A DNA stretch of 64,000 bases from Kwoniella bestiolae CBS 10118 (GCF_000512585.2 NC_089241.1:1798001-1862000), one strand, 5' to 3'. Positions 24,708 to 37,260 are shown, numbered from the stretch's first letter. The notes: a model not told the origin generated them from the letters alone. Translations and numbers: made by a program.

Positions 24708-25970
24708 GACAGGGTGTTGATTGTCTGGACTGTCTAGGGTATCCAATTCTAACAAGACGAGGTGTTCATTGAATGATCAAGTGAGGGAGGGGAACAAGGT
24801 GAGAGTCGTGGTAAGTCCGTTTGAGTCGTTACCGATCGAACAAGTGTGATTATGGTTGTTCGTGCTTATCGTATCGTTGTGGTCGTTTCGATTATACTGT
24901 GTATGGACGTATCTATCCTACTCCTTCCTTTGCTTCCACTAGTATACTGATATACTAATATACTAAACAATGTTTGGGAGAATGCACACAGGACAGACGA
25001 GGTATGCTTTGATTATAGCAGCAATGAGGTTGTTGGTCGTTGCTGAATTTTCGGGCTCCGTGCACAAACAAGTAAGAAGTTGTTACTTTGGGTTGAACCT
25101 GAACTAATCACTAATCAAACTTGGCGATTATCTAATGGAACAAACCCTTGTTGCTTTTCCCTTTGCCGATCCCTTGGAGAGGTGAAGAGGGGGTGAGGGG
25201 GGTGAAAGATGTCGAGGATATGCTTAAAAATGGGGTTGGTATGAGTGAGTGAAGTGAATGTACGATCATGTATATGAGCCAGTACGAGTGAGGATGCTGC
25301 CAATCCAAGGGTGCGCGTGCAACTGCATCGATATGCCAACGACAGACAACGTTGTTGTTTTCCTTGTACAAGTATGCTGTTACATTACATCTAGGCCTGG
25401 GCGCGGTCCGTGTCAAAGCGGAATCAAATCCACGTTGCTCTCCTGATCACTAAGTGGTATACTGAAATACGTTGTGAAATATGAATATGCTCCGGCATGA
25501 AAAGTGTACGTTATCCATAATAATCGCATAATCGCAGGTTAAGATAGTACTAAATGATAACCAAGAGTGATGATCAGGTGAAAAAGGTCACTTGGACGGC
25601 AATAGAAAGAAAAGAGGTGGAATTGGAATTGTCAGTCTCAATTTCATTATTCCTCTGTTTCCATACATCCTACTAGTATCTCACTTTCACTTTGACCTGT
25701 CTCTTTCTCTCTTCTTTTGTGAGATAGGTCCTTTGGCATTGAATCATACCGCTCGAGCCCGACTGACATCGACTCTTTCTGTTTTTCCTTTTCCTCTTTT
25801 CAGGTTAGCTGGAGCTGGTTGGTCCGATTATACCAAAACTACACACATCACATGGCGTAATCCGATCCGCCATACTACCCATATTTCCGCCTCACCCATA
25901 CTTTCAGGTAACCTCCTACCTGCCTTCATTCATCCTTCATCAATATCATACGTTCGACTGTAACAGCAAA
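24708..25970. other. Divergent promoter of GEF1 and RUM1
   Basis: 1.26 kb between two divergent starts. It includes a pyrimidine-rich tract (about 25650-25810) just before the RUM1 start, probably its promoter/5' UTR. The 123-codon frame at 25592-25963 is within this leader and is not called. Confidence 0.6.
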
Positions 25971-28900
25971 ATGTCACAAGGAGAACCCACATCCACTCCC
26001 TCATCTTCCTCTAAAACTCGAATGGGAAGCGCAGTCAAGCCTCGAACACCGAGGGTAACTTCAAACGGGCGTGCAGAAGGAGGTCACAATGGTAGACCGT
26101 CGATGATCAAACCCTCGCCATCCGAGTCGAGTCGTCGTAAACCAACATTTACCTCTTCCCTAAATTACCCAGAGGTATTACCTGCCCCAACATATTTCGC
26201 CAACGAAGGCGAACTACAGAGATCCCAGAGGAGGTCAAAAGTCACCGCTCTGACCAAACTCGATCGTGCTGGAACTCCCATCCAGATAAATAGCGGTCCA
26301 ACGGCAACATCCTTCTTACCCTCTTCTGCTCAACCTTCACAAACTCCACAACCTATCGCTGGGCCCTCGGCTCAACGTAATCCCCTTCATCGGCCTGTAG
26401 TGGTACACCCACCGTTCAACCCCGCCAGTGTTCGCCAAGAAGCACCAAGGTATCCCGCTCCTCGGACTACACCCCGTCTATTCGAGATAGATGAATGTCC
26501 GACCTATTACCCTACGGAAGAGCAGTTCAAGGATTGTATGGGATACATAGCATCGATCGCGGACGACGCAAGACCATATGGAATATGCAAGATCGTTCCT
26601 CCAGAAGGGTGGAAAATGCCCTTTGTGCTGGATTCGGAGACATTCAGATTCAAAACTCGATTACAGAAGCTGAATCAACTAGAAGCTGCTTCGAGGGCGA
26701 AGATCAATTTCTTAGAGCAATTATCGATGTTCCACAGTCAATCTAGCAACGGCGATGAAATCACCATACCGACGATCGAAAGACAACCATTGGACGTATG
26801 GAAGCTGAGAAAGGAGGTCAACAAATCGGGCGGTCATTTGGAATTGGACAGAACGAAATCGTGGTCGAAAATCACCGATTCATTGGGATTGAAATCCAGT
26901 TGGTTCCCTCAAGTGAGAGAAGCATATATGAAGATCGTCCTCCCATTTGATAATTACTCGGTCAGAGCAAAATCAGCTTCTGTATCTCCCTTGACTCCCT
27001 TGAACGGAAGTGCGGTAAATGGGAATAATACGATCAAACCCCCAGCATTCAGTACGGATACTCCCCCTTCTCCTAGTCAACCCCATCCCCGTTCGGCAGG
27101 TAGAATGGGATCTATCAAACATAGTCCGAGAACTCGAACTAGCAGTAGAATGTCTGGTGGATCAGTCGTAGAAATACCCTTGACCTCGGCACCTCTGGCA
27201 GGATTGGTGAACGGACTTCAGGCTGCTGCTGAGATCGAGAGGCCATCATCCGCTACACCTTCTTTGACGACGCTCAAGATCAAAGTACCTGGATTCTCGA
27301 CTAGGGATGGGAGTGAGAGTGAATTGAGTGATGCGGATTCTTCGTCAGATGGATCTCCTAAGAAGGGCAAAGTCTCGACACCGGAGTACAAGAAAGGCGA
27401 TGTGAGTGGTACATTCTGATGAAGAGGGGCAATTCGCTGATGATTTGCGATTTATAGGTCTGTGAAATCTGTCGATATGGTCACACGGCGGAGAAGATCC
27501 TATTATGTGACGGGTGCGATCGAGGTAAGTTCTCATCGTCCCATCCCTTTCTGTGGAATTAGTGGTTAACGGAATAACGCAGGATTCCACACATACTGCC
27601 TCGATCCACCATTATCATCCGTACCAACCAACGAAGAATGGTTCTGCACCTCTTGTCTCCTGAGTCAAGGTGACGATTTCGGTTTTGGCGAAGGTGAAGA
27701 TCACTCGGTAGCCTCATTCCAAGCTAGAGATGCGTCGTTCTCATGGCATTGGTGGAACCGTCATAAAGCGGCTGCATCCTCTGCTGCGTCTTCTCCCCCC
27801 AGAAATAATGGCAATACTAGCAAACCTTCTTCGCAAACCTCTAGTAATCCTACGAATCCTCTGGCGAGGAATTTCGGTAAAGTCACCGTCACAGAGGATG
27901 ATGTGGAGAGGGAATTTTGGAGGTTGACGGAGAGTCAGAGCGATACGGTCGAGGTTGAGTATGGTGCGGACGTGCATTCGACTACTCATGGAAGGTAAGT
28001 TTGGAAAGCTGCTGCGTCTTCGTAACCGATATGGCTGACTAGGTTTTGTCATCAAGTGCCGCACCAACGATGGAAACTCATCCGACAGATTTGTATGCTG
28101 CTGATGGTTGGAACTTGAACAATATGCCTATACTGCCTGACTCGTAAGTTGTCCAGCGCCATTAGACTGCAAGCATACAATCAACTTACTCCCAATCAAT
28201 GCTAGTCTTCTACGTTACATTCGATCTGATATCTCTGGTATGACCGTCCCTTGGATATACCTCGGAATGATGTTCTCCACTTTCTGTTGGCACAATGAAG
28301 ACCACTACACGTATAGTGTGAACTACAGTGAGCTCGCTCCGATTCTTGCAGGTGCAAATAACTCATTCTCTACGTGTCACAGTGTACTGGGGAGAGACCA
28401 AAACGTGGTATGGTGTTCCGGGATCAGACGCCGAGAAGTTTGAAAACGCCATGAAATCTGAAGCGCCCGAACTGTTTGAACAACAGCCTGGTCTGCTCTT
28501 CCAGTTGGTCACTATGATGAACCCTGGTCGAGTGAAGGAAGCTGGTGTCAAGGTTGTGGCGTGTGATCAAAGGCCTAATGAATTTGTCATTACTTTCCCC
28601 AAAGCTTACCATTGTGGTTTCAATCATGGTGTGAGTATCCTTCTCGTTCTTCATTCAAGACGTTTTGAACGAGTCCTGACCAAATTTGACTGTAGATTAA
28701 TATGAACGAAGCTGTCAACTTCGCTTTACCCGATTGGCTACCTGACGGTAGAGAGGCAGTGATGCGCTATCAACAATACTTGAAACCACCGGTCTTCTCT
28801 CATAATGAACTCCTGATCACTATCACTTTGTACTCTGAAACCATCAGGACTGCGCTATGGTAAGTGAAACTGACGATCGTCCCTGAATCGCCACTTACTG

Positions 28901-31900
28901 GCCTTATATAGGCTCAAGGACAACCTCTCGGTAATGGTACAAGACGAAACCCGCCGTCGAGATCAGCTTCGTCTAACTTTCCCAACTTTAAACGAAACTC
29001 AGACCGAAGAAGACGGCTCAGAGGAACAATACCAATGTTCAGTCTGCAAGTCATTCTGCTATCTCGCCCAAATCACCTGTACCTGCACGAAACTGGTAGC
29101 CTGTCTCGACCACGCCGATCAACTCTGTTCTTGTGCGAAATCCAAGAAAACTCTGAGAAAGCGGTACACTGAAGCTCAGCTAGAAGAAATCTTGGCTATA
29201 GTCGCTGCTCGAGCTGCTCAACCTGATGCCTGGCGAGCCAGATTATATGCCCTTCTCGAGACTCCTCGACCGGCACTTAAATCTCTGCGGGCCCTTGTGT
29301 CAGATGGAGAGAAGATCGCATATCCCATGCCTGAAGTACACAGTCTTCGAGCTTTGGTCGATCGCGCAAACAATTGGGTCGAAAGGGTCTCGATTCTTGT
29401 GACTCGTAAAGCTGCTGGTCGGAGGAGAAAGGGTAGAAAGGAAGAAGAGGAAGATGAAGATATGGGCATCGATCGAAGTCCCGAAAATCTATCTGCGTTG
29501 CTTCAGGAAGGTGAAAAATTAGCTTTTGATGCTCCGGAGATTCTCCAACTTAGACAAACATTATTGAACATCCAGAATTTCCAATCGGAAGCTACTGTCA
29601 TACTCTCGACTCCTGAGGATTCGTTGGATTTGGAGAAATGCAAGACTGCTCTTATACTTGGAGAGAGTCTGAATTTGGATTTACCCGAGATCACCGCGAT
29701 TTCCAACATTGTCAATCGGTTGACGTGGTTTAGGAAGGTCGAAGAAGAGGTGGACGATAGGACTCTTGAGTATGGTGATACTGTCAAATTGCTGGATCAA
29801 GCTGAAGAATACGAGATTCCCGAAGATCATCCTACGATCGCTGAGCTGAAGAAACGACGACAGAAGGGTGCTGAATGGCTAGAATCTGTCGATCGACTAC
29901 TCAATGCTCCTAGCATAGAGATCGAAGAGATCTCTGATTTAATCGAAGATAAAGAGCTTATACCCGTCTCTTCAGAAAAGATGCGTCAACTTGAGAGTAT
30001 CCGAAAGACCGTACTGAACTGGCAAGCTTCAGCCAAAAACTTCCTCTCTTCCAATGGATCTGCTCTTGCTGCTTCTCGATTATGCAAGAACGTCTCAATA
30101 GCTTCTTCTCCTATCAACCGAGTCGTCATACCCGAAATAACCGAACTTCAAGCTGAACTAGATCATCACGCTCAATGGCAGAGACAAATATCGTCTATCT
30201 TGGAAGTTCCGATAGCCAAAATAGGAAGTACGATGAATTACATCAAGAGGGAATTCGAATCTCACCTCTCTCCAGAAGACGACGAACCGAATGACGATTA
30301 TGTCTGTTTCTGCCGTGGGATCTCTGGACAGGTGATGGTCACTTGTCAAAACTGTCTAGGCGAATATCACCCGAAATGCGTTGGGATCTCACCTAAATAC
30401 GCCAATAACCCATATCAATGTGAGATGTGTCAACGGCTCCTTCCTGGATTATCGCCCTCTCTCAACGATTTCGGCGCAGTGGTCATTTCAGAGCGATGGA
30501 ATTTCAAGATTGTTCCACCGGAATTTAAAGTTGCCAAGGAGATTGTCGAGATGGCTCTGAGGTATTCTACGGTGATTCTCAGGATTATCGACCCGCTAGA
30601 CGAGACTTCACAACCTTATTCTAAAGATTTGGAGAAGATCCAACATACCATCAGAAAGATATACAATCTACCGATATTGCTGGATGCGTCGAATATCCAA
30701 ACTGGGGAGAGGGTGGTTTATATAAAATGGTTGTTCAGGAAATTGCAGGACTGTATCAAGTACCATAATGGTCTCACATCGACTTCGACCTCAGGGGTGA
30801 ATGGGACAGGAGGGAAAGAAAAGAGGACAAGAGGAAGGAAACCGAAACTTGTTCTCACTCAATCGTACCCACGTGAATTCCATTGTATCTGCCAGAACCC
30901 CGAGGCGAACGATGAGCGCTGGGGTCTCGGGGCGACAATCGAATGTGCGAAGTGTAATCAGTCGTATCACTCTTACTGTGTTAAAGCTCCACCTGAACTA
31001 TTGGCTCAGATCCAACGGTCCAATGAAGATGATGGTGCGCCGAAGACGTTCTGGAGGTGTCCCTGTTGTACGGTTAAGGAGGCGAAATATTATTTGAAGG
31101 GTGTTGAAGTGAGGGTGCAGTTTAGGGGTGAGTAAACTTGTCTTGTTTAGCATGATGTGATCATGGCAGAGAGGGAAGAGGAACGTTGACTGATGAGTTT
31201 GTTTGTCCTCGCGAATCCAGAACAAATTGGTACAGACCAATATATAGATTATCGAACCACCATCAACGAGTACGCCGAGAAACCCATCATGGCCAATCTC
31301 AGACCATCGACCGACGTGGTTTTGTTGGAATGTTCGAAATTCATTCCTCCAATCTTACCTGAGGATTTCGTCAGGGAGGAATATCCTGATGGTGCTGAGA
31401 ATGGCGAGGGATCAAGAAAGAGAAGGAAGGTTAGACCCTCTGATATCGTCCCCACTTCGTCGACGGAACAAGTCGGCTCGCCTTCGCAAAGTCAACCAAA
31501 CGGGGCATCAAGATCGTATATTGGCAATGGCAACGGTCCCCAGACGGCATACCCTTCACCACTTACTCATCCGTTACCTCAACCTCAGACCGCTAGGATG
31601 CCTGATCCCATCCCACGAGAATATGGGAATGACCAAGATGTCAGACTGAATGGGCATACTTCGCCTATCGCTATACCTCCTACATCGGGTATACCTATAC
31701 CTTCGCCTCCTTCCTTGCAATCACCACATAGATCACCAGTAGTAGCTGAACGAAACTCGCCGATACGTCATTCAGCATCGCCTTCTGGTTCGCATCAATC
31801 GGTATCGCCAAGACAACCACCTCCTCATGTCCTACCTTCGGAAGTGGAAGTGCCTATCGTACCTGACCAAGAGGGATTACACGATCCCCCTCCATTGGAA

Positions 31901-32353
31901 CAGCAGCATGATGGCCCTTCTCAACATGGTCAATCACCGATCACTCAACATACCTCGGAGATCCCCCCACTGCGAATCAACATCTTCAACCGAACCGACG
32001 CACCACCACAGCCGCAACCAGTGGCCAATGACAAACCCCCATCACCCGACCAGGGGCAGGCGCAGAGAATACCCAGTGGAAGTATCAGTCCACAGAAACG
32101 CAGGATGATCTTGGATAATGAGATTATAGATCTATCAGGTGACGAGGGGGATGATGTTCCTCGAGCGGTACCTAGAGAAAGATCTCGTTCTGGTTCGGGT
32201 CCTCAGTCGGGATCGGGCGGAGTACCCCTTGGACTTGGACACGGAGGAATGAGATCGGGGTCGCATGAATCTCAACTGAACAGGGTTAGGTCCAACTCTA
32301 GATCTACTCAGGGGTCTAGTGTACATGATGCGATCGTTGTTGATGACGATTAG
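25971..32353 (+). CDS. RUM1: JARID1/KDM5-type histone H3K4 demethylase (Rum1 homologue)
   Basis: Fe(II)/2-oxoglutarate demethylase of methylated H3K4 with a Rum1/Lid2-like layout. JmjN is at FEIDECPTYYPTEEQFKDC. ARID-like sequence (PLDVWKLRKEVNKSGGHLEL, SWSKITDSLG) and PHD1 (VCEICRYGHTAEKILLCDGC) follow. The JmjC core is VPWIYLGMMFSTFCWHNEDH...YWGETKTWYGVPGS...FPKAYHCGFNHG. The metal ligands H-x-E (WHNED) and H (AYH) are present, so the enzyme looks competent. Then come the C5HC2 finger (CSVCKSFCYLAQITCTC), the helical PLU-1 region, PHD2 (YVCFCRGISGQVMVTCQNC) and PHD3 (FHCICQNPEANDERWGLG). The tail is Pro/Ser-rich and ends DAIVVDDD. Exon 1 is 25971 to about 27401. An intron inside JmjC joins VNY to MYWGE. 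Rum1 is a MAT-linked gene in Cryptococcus and a repressor in Ustilago (family knowledge). Confidence 0.95.
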
Positions 32354-32772
32354 GTATATATCTGTTATGGGTTTTATATGAAACCGATATCTTGAATCAA
32401 ATTAGCCTAGTGAGATATCGTCCTCGTTTCGTTTCGTTTTCTCGTTGTGTATCTTTGTACTTGTTTGATATTGTATCATCATGTATCATGCGATTGTGCT
32501 TTGAAGCTGCCTCGAAGCTTCATGTATCAAATGTATATATAGGTGACTTTGGCTATACCCAGCAGGGGATGACTGGAGGTCGTTATTGTTTATTACGTAA
32601 TATCTTTCTCGATCGAATCTGATTCACGAAGAGTGTTCCTGGATTCAATTCGCAGGTTGACTGACGTTCTCCGAAAGTTGACTTTGCTGAACCTTGACCA
32701 ACATCCCTCTTTCCTTCGTAACTCAAGCCAGTCCACCAAACCGGCAAGTAGCTCGCTCATACACTGCCCAAC
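32354..32772. other. Intergenic region
   Basis: 420 bases: RUM1 3' end and upstream region of the small membrane-protein gene, same strand. No gene seen. Confidence 0.6.
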
Positions 32773-33805
32773 ATGTCCTCCCCCTCCCCATCGGGACCCC
32801 TTCCGTTCGGCCTCTCCAACCTATTCAGACCCCTCTCCCCCTCCCTCGCTCGGACTAGACTGAAATCCAACTTATTCATCCTATTCCTATTCCAACTGAT
32901 CAAAGGGTATTTCTCACCTTACATTACGATTCGGTCAATCATCGTGAGGGTTTGTGATACGTATATTCAGGGGAGGAAGGGGAGACAGGAGAGTTGGGGG
33001 GAGAATGGGTTTTATGTGTTTGGTGAGCTCTTTACAGCTACTTCAAGAGCACCCTCAAGAGGAGGAAAGAGCTGAGATGATCTTGGTATAAACAGAGTTT
33101 ATGGTCTCGACGATATTGATTTGGAATATCCTTGAAGCGATTATATCTATTCAATATCCCCTGGAGTATGTCCCGCCTGTTAGACGGGGGATGGTATTGA
33201 CGCCTTCGAAGGTGTCTTCGCCTCTGGTGAGTATCTCAGACAATGGTATACACGAGCATCTTATTTCATCTTATCCCGCATCCTCGACAATTCATGTCCA
33301 TGATTCAATCGATCCTCAGACTGGAAGAAGGCGTATAGTCAACGTACTGATTCTACCCTTTACACCAACTTAGACCCGATCATACTCCCCCTCAACCTCG
33401 ACCTCTTCACCCGCATCATCCTCAACCCCATCAACCCAGCCATCCCTCCAAAGATCCCTCTACCCCTCCACACCCAACCGCAACACCCCCACCACCCAAC
33501 TGACATCTTCAACATCCTCAAACCTCAACCAATCCCAATTGAAACCCCACCCTCTGTCCAACTCCACCTCCTCCCCCATATCCAAAACTACTGCTCAGAT
33601 ATTCAATCTGCCATATGATAATTCCAGTCCTAGTAAGTCGGGATTGTTCTTCGAAAAGAAAGATCAACCTCAACAGCAACAGTCTTCTTCCCAGGGAGGA
33701 GGGGGGGTAGGAGGGGATTTCGTGCTGGTTGATAGAGGGGAGAAAGAATGGGTTGATAATGTTTTGAAAGGGGTTAGGGGGAAGGGCGGGAAAGTTAGTC
33801 TGTAA
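32773..33805 (+). CDS. Small two-helix membrane protein, possibly Pom34-like nucleoporin
   Basis: Three exons, 32773-33022, 33096-33226 and 33374-33805 (813 nt, 270 residues, frame consistent at both joins). N-terminal half: PLPFGLSNLFRPLS, hydrophobic SNLFILFLFQLIKGYF, then, after a basic loop, a second hydrophobic segment MVSTILIWNILEAIISI. It continues VPPVRRGMVLTPSK and a Ser/Thr/Pro/Asn-rich tail (LTSSTSSNLNQSQ), a Gln/Gly patch and the end GGKVSL. Two membrane helices followed by a LTPS-type motif and an S/T-rich soluble tail recall the pore-membrane nucleoporin Pom34. The similarity is only of layout, so the name is tentative. Confidence 0.7.
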
Positions 33806-34070
33806 GATCTCGGTGTTGGGATTATGATGCATATGTGATATACGCCGATCAATGCAGATACCGATTTGGCTGAACATTCAGACAAGACACCTGCAATTGT
33901 TTTCTTATTGACAGACATCATGGCCTTACACACCAATCCTTGGCTAAACCGTATCCCCTACACCTCGAACAGACGGAGATGGTACTTCTAGCCTTTCAAC
34001 ACAGACTGAATTCATTCTCATACATACTTCTTGTGTCAAAGCAGTTTGATCTAGCCTTCGCAAGACAGGC

Positions 34071-34122
34071 ATTTACGATGGCAAGACCGAGAATTGTGTA
34101 AGACTTTGTCCACCATATACAA
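34071..34122. repeat. Degenerate copy of island repeat
   Basis: Sequence of the form atttacgatggcaag...gaattgtgtaagacttt resembles the plus-orientation copy at 35835-35884 (catctacggtggcaa...gatttgtgcaagactttc). Identity is partial but runs across about 50 bases. Confidence 0.5.
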
Positions 34123-34359
34123 CCGTTTGAATCAGGAGAGCTGTTGCGCCTGATTTTGGAACCTGAGGCCTCACAATTATCGCCACCTTTTTCACCATTT
34201 TGGGGCGGCAAACAATAATAAGACGCTGTCAATGCAGGATGGCAGTATCGTGCAACGTCTTCTGAGCACTCCCTTGTCGCAATTCGCAAGAGTGATTTTG
34301 AAAACAAACGAGCGAGTCAACGAAATGTGACCTACCTAAACAAAGGACGTGTGTTTGCA

Positions 34360-34700
34360 TGATGTGTAGGTGTTGCACCTGATCTTTTGTCCCTGCATGG
34401 CTCATCGAGGTGGTGAAGGGGCTAAACCTGAAAAGAGCTTCTTGCGGAGACTCGTCTTCGAAAAAGGACCGAGGCAAGAAAGGATTACGGTGGTCCAGAC
34501 ACGTCCTAGCGCTCGGGGTGATAAAGGATCTTGAAAGTCCATAGACATATCGTTCCTTCCAGACTACTAGAAGGGCACGGTCTCAGGGGGTCAATCACAA
34601 TGGATTGCTGACTGAGTCGACTGATGCTTATAATTGTTATGACGATGTACAGCCCCATGATCAAGGTATAAATACCTCTCGTATTTTGTTCAGCCATGGG
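34360..34700 (+). repeat. Duplicated promoter block, copy 1
   Basis: Upstream region of the gene at 34771. It shares a series of blocks, in the same order, with 36905-37260: gatcttttgt, ctcatcgaggtg, a gtcttc...gggtccagacatgtc-like part, ggggtcaat.acaatggatt and atgacgatgtacagcccca (34639-34657 here). It carries a TATAAATA box. Confidence 0.75.
34667..34674 (+). promoter_or_regulatory. TATA box of the 34771 gene
   Basis: TATAAATA about 100 bases before the ATG, at the position matching TATATAAA in the second promoter copy. Confidence 0.55.
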
Positions 34701-34770
34701 GGGATTGACAAGCGCATTTTCATACATTACTGACTCTAATTTCTAGTATCTATCATTCATATCCAGATCA

Positions 34771-35239
34771 ATGTCGGCCGAATCAGCGAGCAAATCTTGC
34801 ACTAATGAAGGCTCGAAGAAAGACGAAGACAAGTATGCTTTCAGACGGTCGGCAAGGGCCATCCTTGACAGCTGGGAAGGTTACGTGCCTCCAGCACAAA
34901 GCACGACCGATCCAAAGGAATTGTGGAGTAACCGATCCAAGAGTTGTGAGTTCTTGCCCGCAAAACGTCGTGGTTTCATCTTCGTCGCTGATTGGTGAGC
35001 ACTTAGGTTCCGAGAAAATGACCAAGATCAAACACTGGTTGATTTACCGAAACAAAGATCCTGATACTCTCGAGTCTTTCCAAGAACTTGAGCAAACCGC
35101 GAAAAAGTTTTACACCACCGAGGACACCCCTTCGGAGTCTGCAACTCAATTCCGCGTTTTCAATATCCAGGCTGCAGCGATCGAGAACACATATGAAATT
35201 CCCAGGGAAGATTCTCAGCTTTGGCAATTCTCCGAATAG
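34771..35239 (+). CDS. Island family protein A, copy 1 (unrecognised family)
   Basis: Not recognised. Two exons, 34771-34945 and 35007-35239 (408 nt, 135 residues), with intron gtgagt...cacttag and a phase 1 join. Exon 1 is polar (MSAESASKSCTNEGSKKDED, YAFRRSARAILDSWEGYVPP, DPKELWSNRSKSC). Exon 2 is amphipathic and mostly helical-looking: SEKMTKIKHWLIYRNKDPD, TLESFQELEQTAKKFYTTED, VFNIQAAAIENTYEIPREDS, ending QLWQFSE. There is no signal peptide or membrane helix. The second copy at 37350 aligns along exon 2 and across the intron, which supports a real spliced gene. Small soluble protein of unknown role. Confidence 0.65.
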
Positions 35240-35462
35240 TTCAATTGGGAAACCGGGGGTTTATACCAAACCAGCCCGTGGCAATGGCGAGTATGATGTG
35301 TCAGTGGAGATGAACAAGCAAACATTTGACCAGCTAGAGCACCTCCTTTATATAAGGCTTGTTTCACGGATGTTCTCGTCACCATGCATGATGTAGATGT
35401 CCATTCACATCACAGTTGTGGTGCCGTCCGATAATGTCCAAATATGCCGTATCATGTGACGG

Positions 35463-35495
35463 AGAAAGTCTTGCACAAATCGCGTTTTTGCCACC
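35463..35495. repeat. Inverted repeat, left arm
   Basis: The arm reads gaaagtcttgcacaaatcgc and continues to ccacc. Its reverse complement occurs at 35842-35871 with a small length difference in the T run. A related direct copy is at 37965-38010. Confidence 0.75.
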
Positions 35496-35841
35496 ATACA
35501 GAGTCCTTTTGGTGCTGTTATTGTGGATTACCTCATATATCAAAGAGGCCAAGCTTGGTACCTGGACCTACGCCTGAACACCTGAATATCATTCTGATCA
35601 GATAAGCGAAGATACAGTATTAAGCGCTGCCACTTTCATCTTGGTGCGGAAACTCTGGTTTTCATGGTTGTTTCATCTTTGGTCTGTAAATCGTACACCA
35701 TACCTTGGCTTAACCACGTTTACATGGCTTCAAAATGATGGAGCAAGTACCCTTGACCTTTCACAACGGGAGAAAGTGAGTTTCATGCATGCTTGTAGTA
35801 TCGAAATAGCGCACCATGCCCCTCACAAGATCGGCATCTAC

Positions 35842-35871
35842 GGTGGCAACGCGATTTGTGCAAGACTTTCT
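35842..35871. repeat. Inverted repeat, right arm
   Basis: ggtggcaacgcgatttgtgc followed by aagactttct, the reverse complement of the left arm at 35463. The two arms enclose about 350 bases. Confidence 0.75.
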
Positions 35872-36356
35872 TCGCCATACAATATTAATACACCTCTTAG
35901 TGGGGCCTCTGGGCTCGTGGGATCGCCACAAAACTTTGTTTTACGATTATGGTCCCTCATCAAGCAAGGGATGACACCTGCCACTGCATTATCTGCTCCG
36001 TCAGCCACCTCGTCAGGCGGCCAGCCTGTGGCCTGCCTACGCCACAGACTTGACCTCTGGCACTCAAGAATTTCGGTATCAAAGGATGTGCGTGTGTCAT
36101 ACGCAGACTTCTCTCGCGGACTTCATATCCACAGGATATCTTCTTGCTTCGTGGAGACGACAGACGATTAGATTGAACCTGCCCCGCACGATGAGGAGGC
36201 TCGTCATTCATCAGACATTTTGCATAGACTCCGTTTTAAGAACCAACTACTGTAAATACTCCCTTCTTTAACTCACACCAGCCCGGATCCAAAATAGCAT
36301 ACTCTGACTTACTCAAAAATGGCGAATACTAGGTTATCTCTTTTCCTGTCCCCACG

Positions 36357-36580
36357 ATGTCTAGTAAACCTGATGTCACGACCGGAATTCGACGTCATTC
36401 GAACCAACCCTCAACGTAGCGAGATAGGAAGCCACATTCAAATGGATAAGGCCAGCAGGCGTCTCTGCTTATCCATCAGAAGGCAAAGGTGGACGCATCA
36501 AGAAATATTCAGAACTCGCCTGGAGAATGAAGACGAGTCCCTCCAAGTCTCGTCAAGTGGAGTTGACCTGGAAGGTATAA
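36357..36580 (+). CDS. Possible very small spliced gene, 62 residues
   Basis: Tentative. ATG at 36357; exon 36357-36415, then a 35-nt intron (gtagcg...ggataag), then exon 36451-36580 (189 nt in total). The product reads MSSKPDVTTGIRRHSNQPS, then PAGVSAYPSEGKGGRIKKYS and ends RQVELTWKV: polar, basic, no known domain. The competing reading is an unspliced 89-codon frame from ATG 36319. The 35-nt intron is near the lower limit for this group. It sits between the two family A genes but shows no clear similarity to them. Confidence 0.3.
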
Positions 36581-36904
36581 GAGTGTAGACGTTAAATAAA
36601 AAGTAATACAGTTCCCCCGCTCAATCCTAGTACTCTATATACACCGACTTAGCTGGTTTATGCCACTCTTGGCCTGTAAACCTTACTGCACGACTTGTAT
36701 CGATAGTAGGGATTCATATTCCAAGTTGGTGTGGCATCCTGACACCTGCACAATCCTGCTAGTTCGATACCGCTAATGGCATATTCATCCAACATACCCT
36801 GAGCATTTCTGCGTAACGTTCTACAAAGATAAACTCGTTGGCAATCGTTCGAATCAACGCGATATATCAGTGATTCCACCGTCAAGAAAGGACCTGTGTC
36901 TGCC

Positions 36905-37260
36905 TGCTATATCACACAGATGTGGCATCCGATCTTTTGTTTGAGTATAGCTCATCGAGGTGACGAGGGGTCTGGACTTAGAAGGGCTTCTCTTCTCTTG
37001 AAGACTTGTCTTCCAAGAGCGACTTGGGCCAGACTAAGGATCGCAGTAGTCCAGACATGTCGCATTGTTCGCGACCAGAAAGGATTCTGAAGGTCCAGAC
37101 ATGTCGTTTCTTTCAGATTGATGGAAGAGCACTGTCTCAAGGGGTCAATAACAATGGATTGACAGCTGGACCGACCAATGCTTTGCAGATATCATGACGA
37201 TGTACAGCCCCATCCCAACATATATAAACCCCTCTAATTTCAACTGTCTTCGAAATGACA
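36905..37260 (+). repeat. Duplicated promoter block, copy 2
   Basis: Matches 34360-34700 block by block and in order, ending with atgacgatgtacagcccca (37194-37212) and a TATATAAA box. Spacing between the two downstream start codons is 2579 bases, suggesting an old tandem duplication of promoter plus gene. Confidence 0.75.
37221..37228 (+). promoter_or_regulatory. TATA box of the 37350 gene
   Basis: TATATAAA about 120 bases before the ATG, equivalent in position to the TATAAATA of the first copy. Confidence 0.55.

Larger units (their letters stand above)
33806..34770. other. Start of accessory island; duplicated promoter block
   Basis: About 960 bases without a supported gene. It contains one degenerate copy of the scattered repeat (34071-34122) and, from roughly 34360, the upstream block that is duplicated at 36905-37260. 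Confidence 0.6.
35240..36356. other. Island spacer with inverted repeats
   Basis: 1.1 kb between island genes. It contains the inverted pair 35463-35495 / 35842-35871. The 176-codon frame at 35641-36171 starts with a non-ATG codon and overlaps the repeat, so it is not called. Confidence 0.5.

Noticed and set aside
35641..36171. 176-codon plus-strand frame in island 1
   Set aside because: Starts with TTG/GTG, overlaps the inverted repeat arm, no similarity to neighbouring island genes.
36845..36870. GTTCGAATC string resembling a tRNA T-arm
   Set aside because: No matching acceptor stem, D-arm or anticodon arm nearby.
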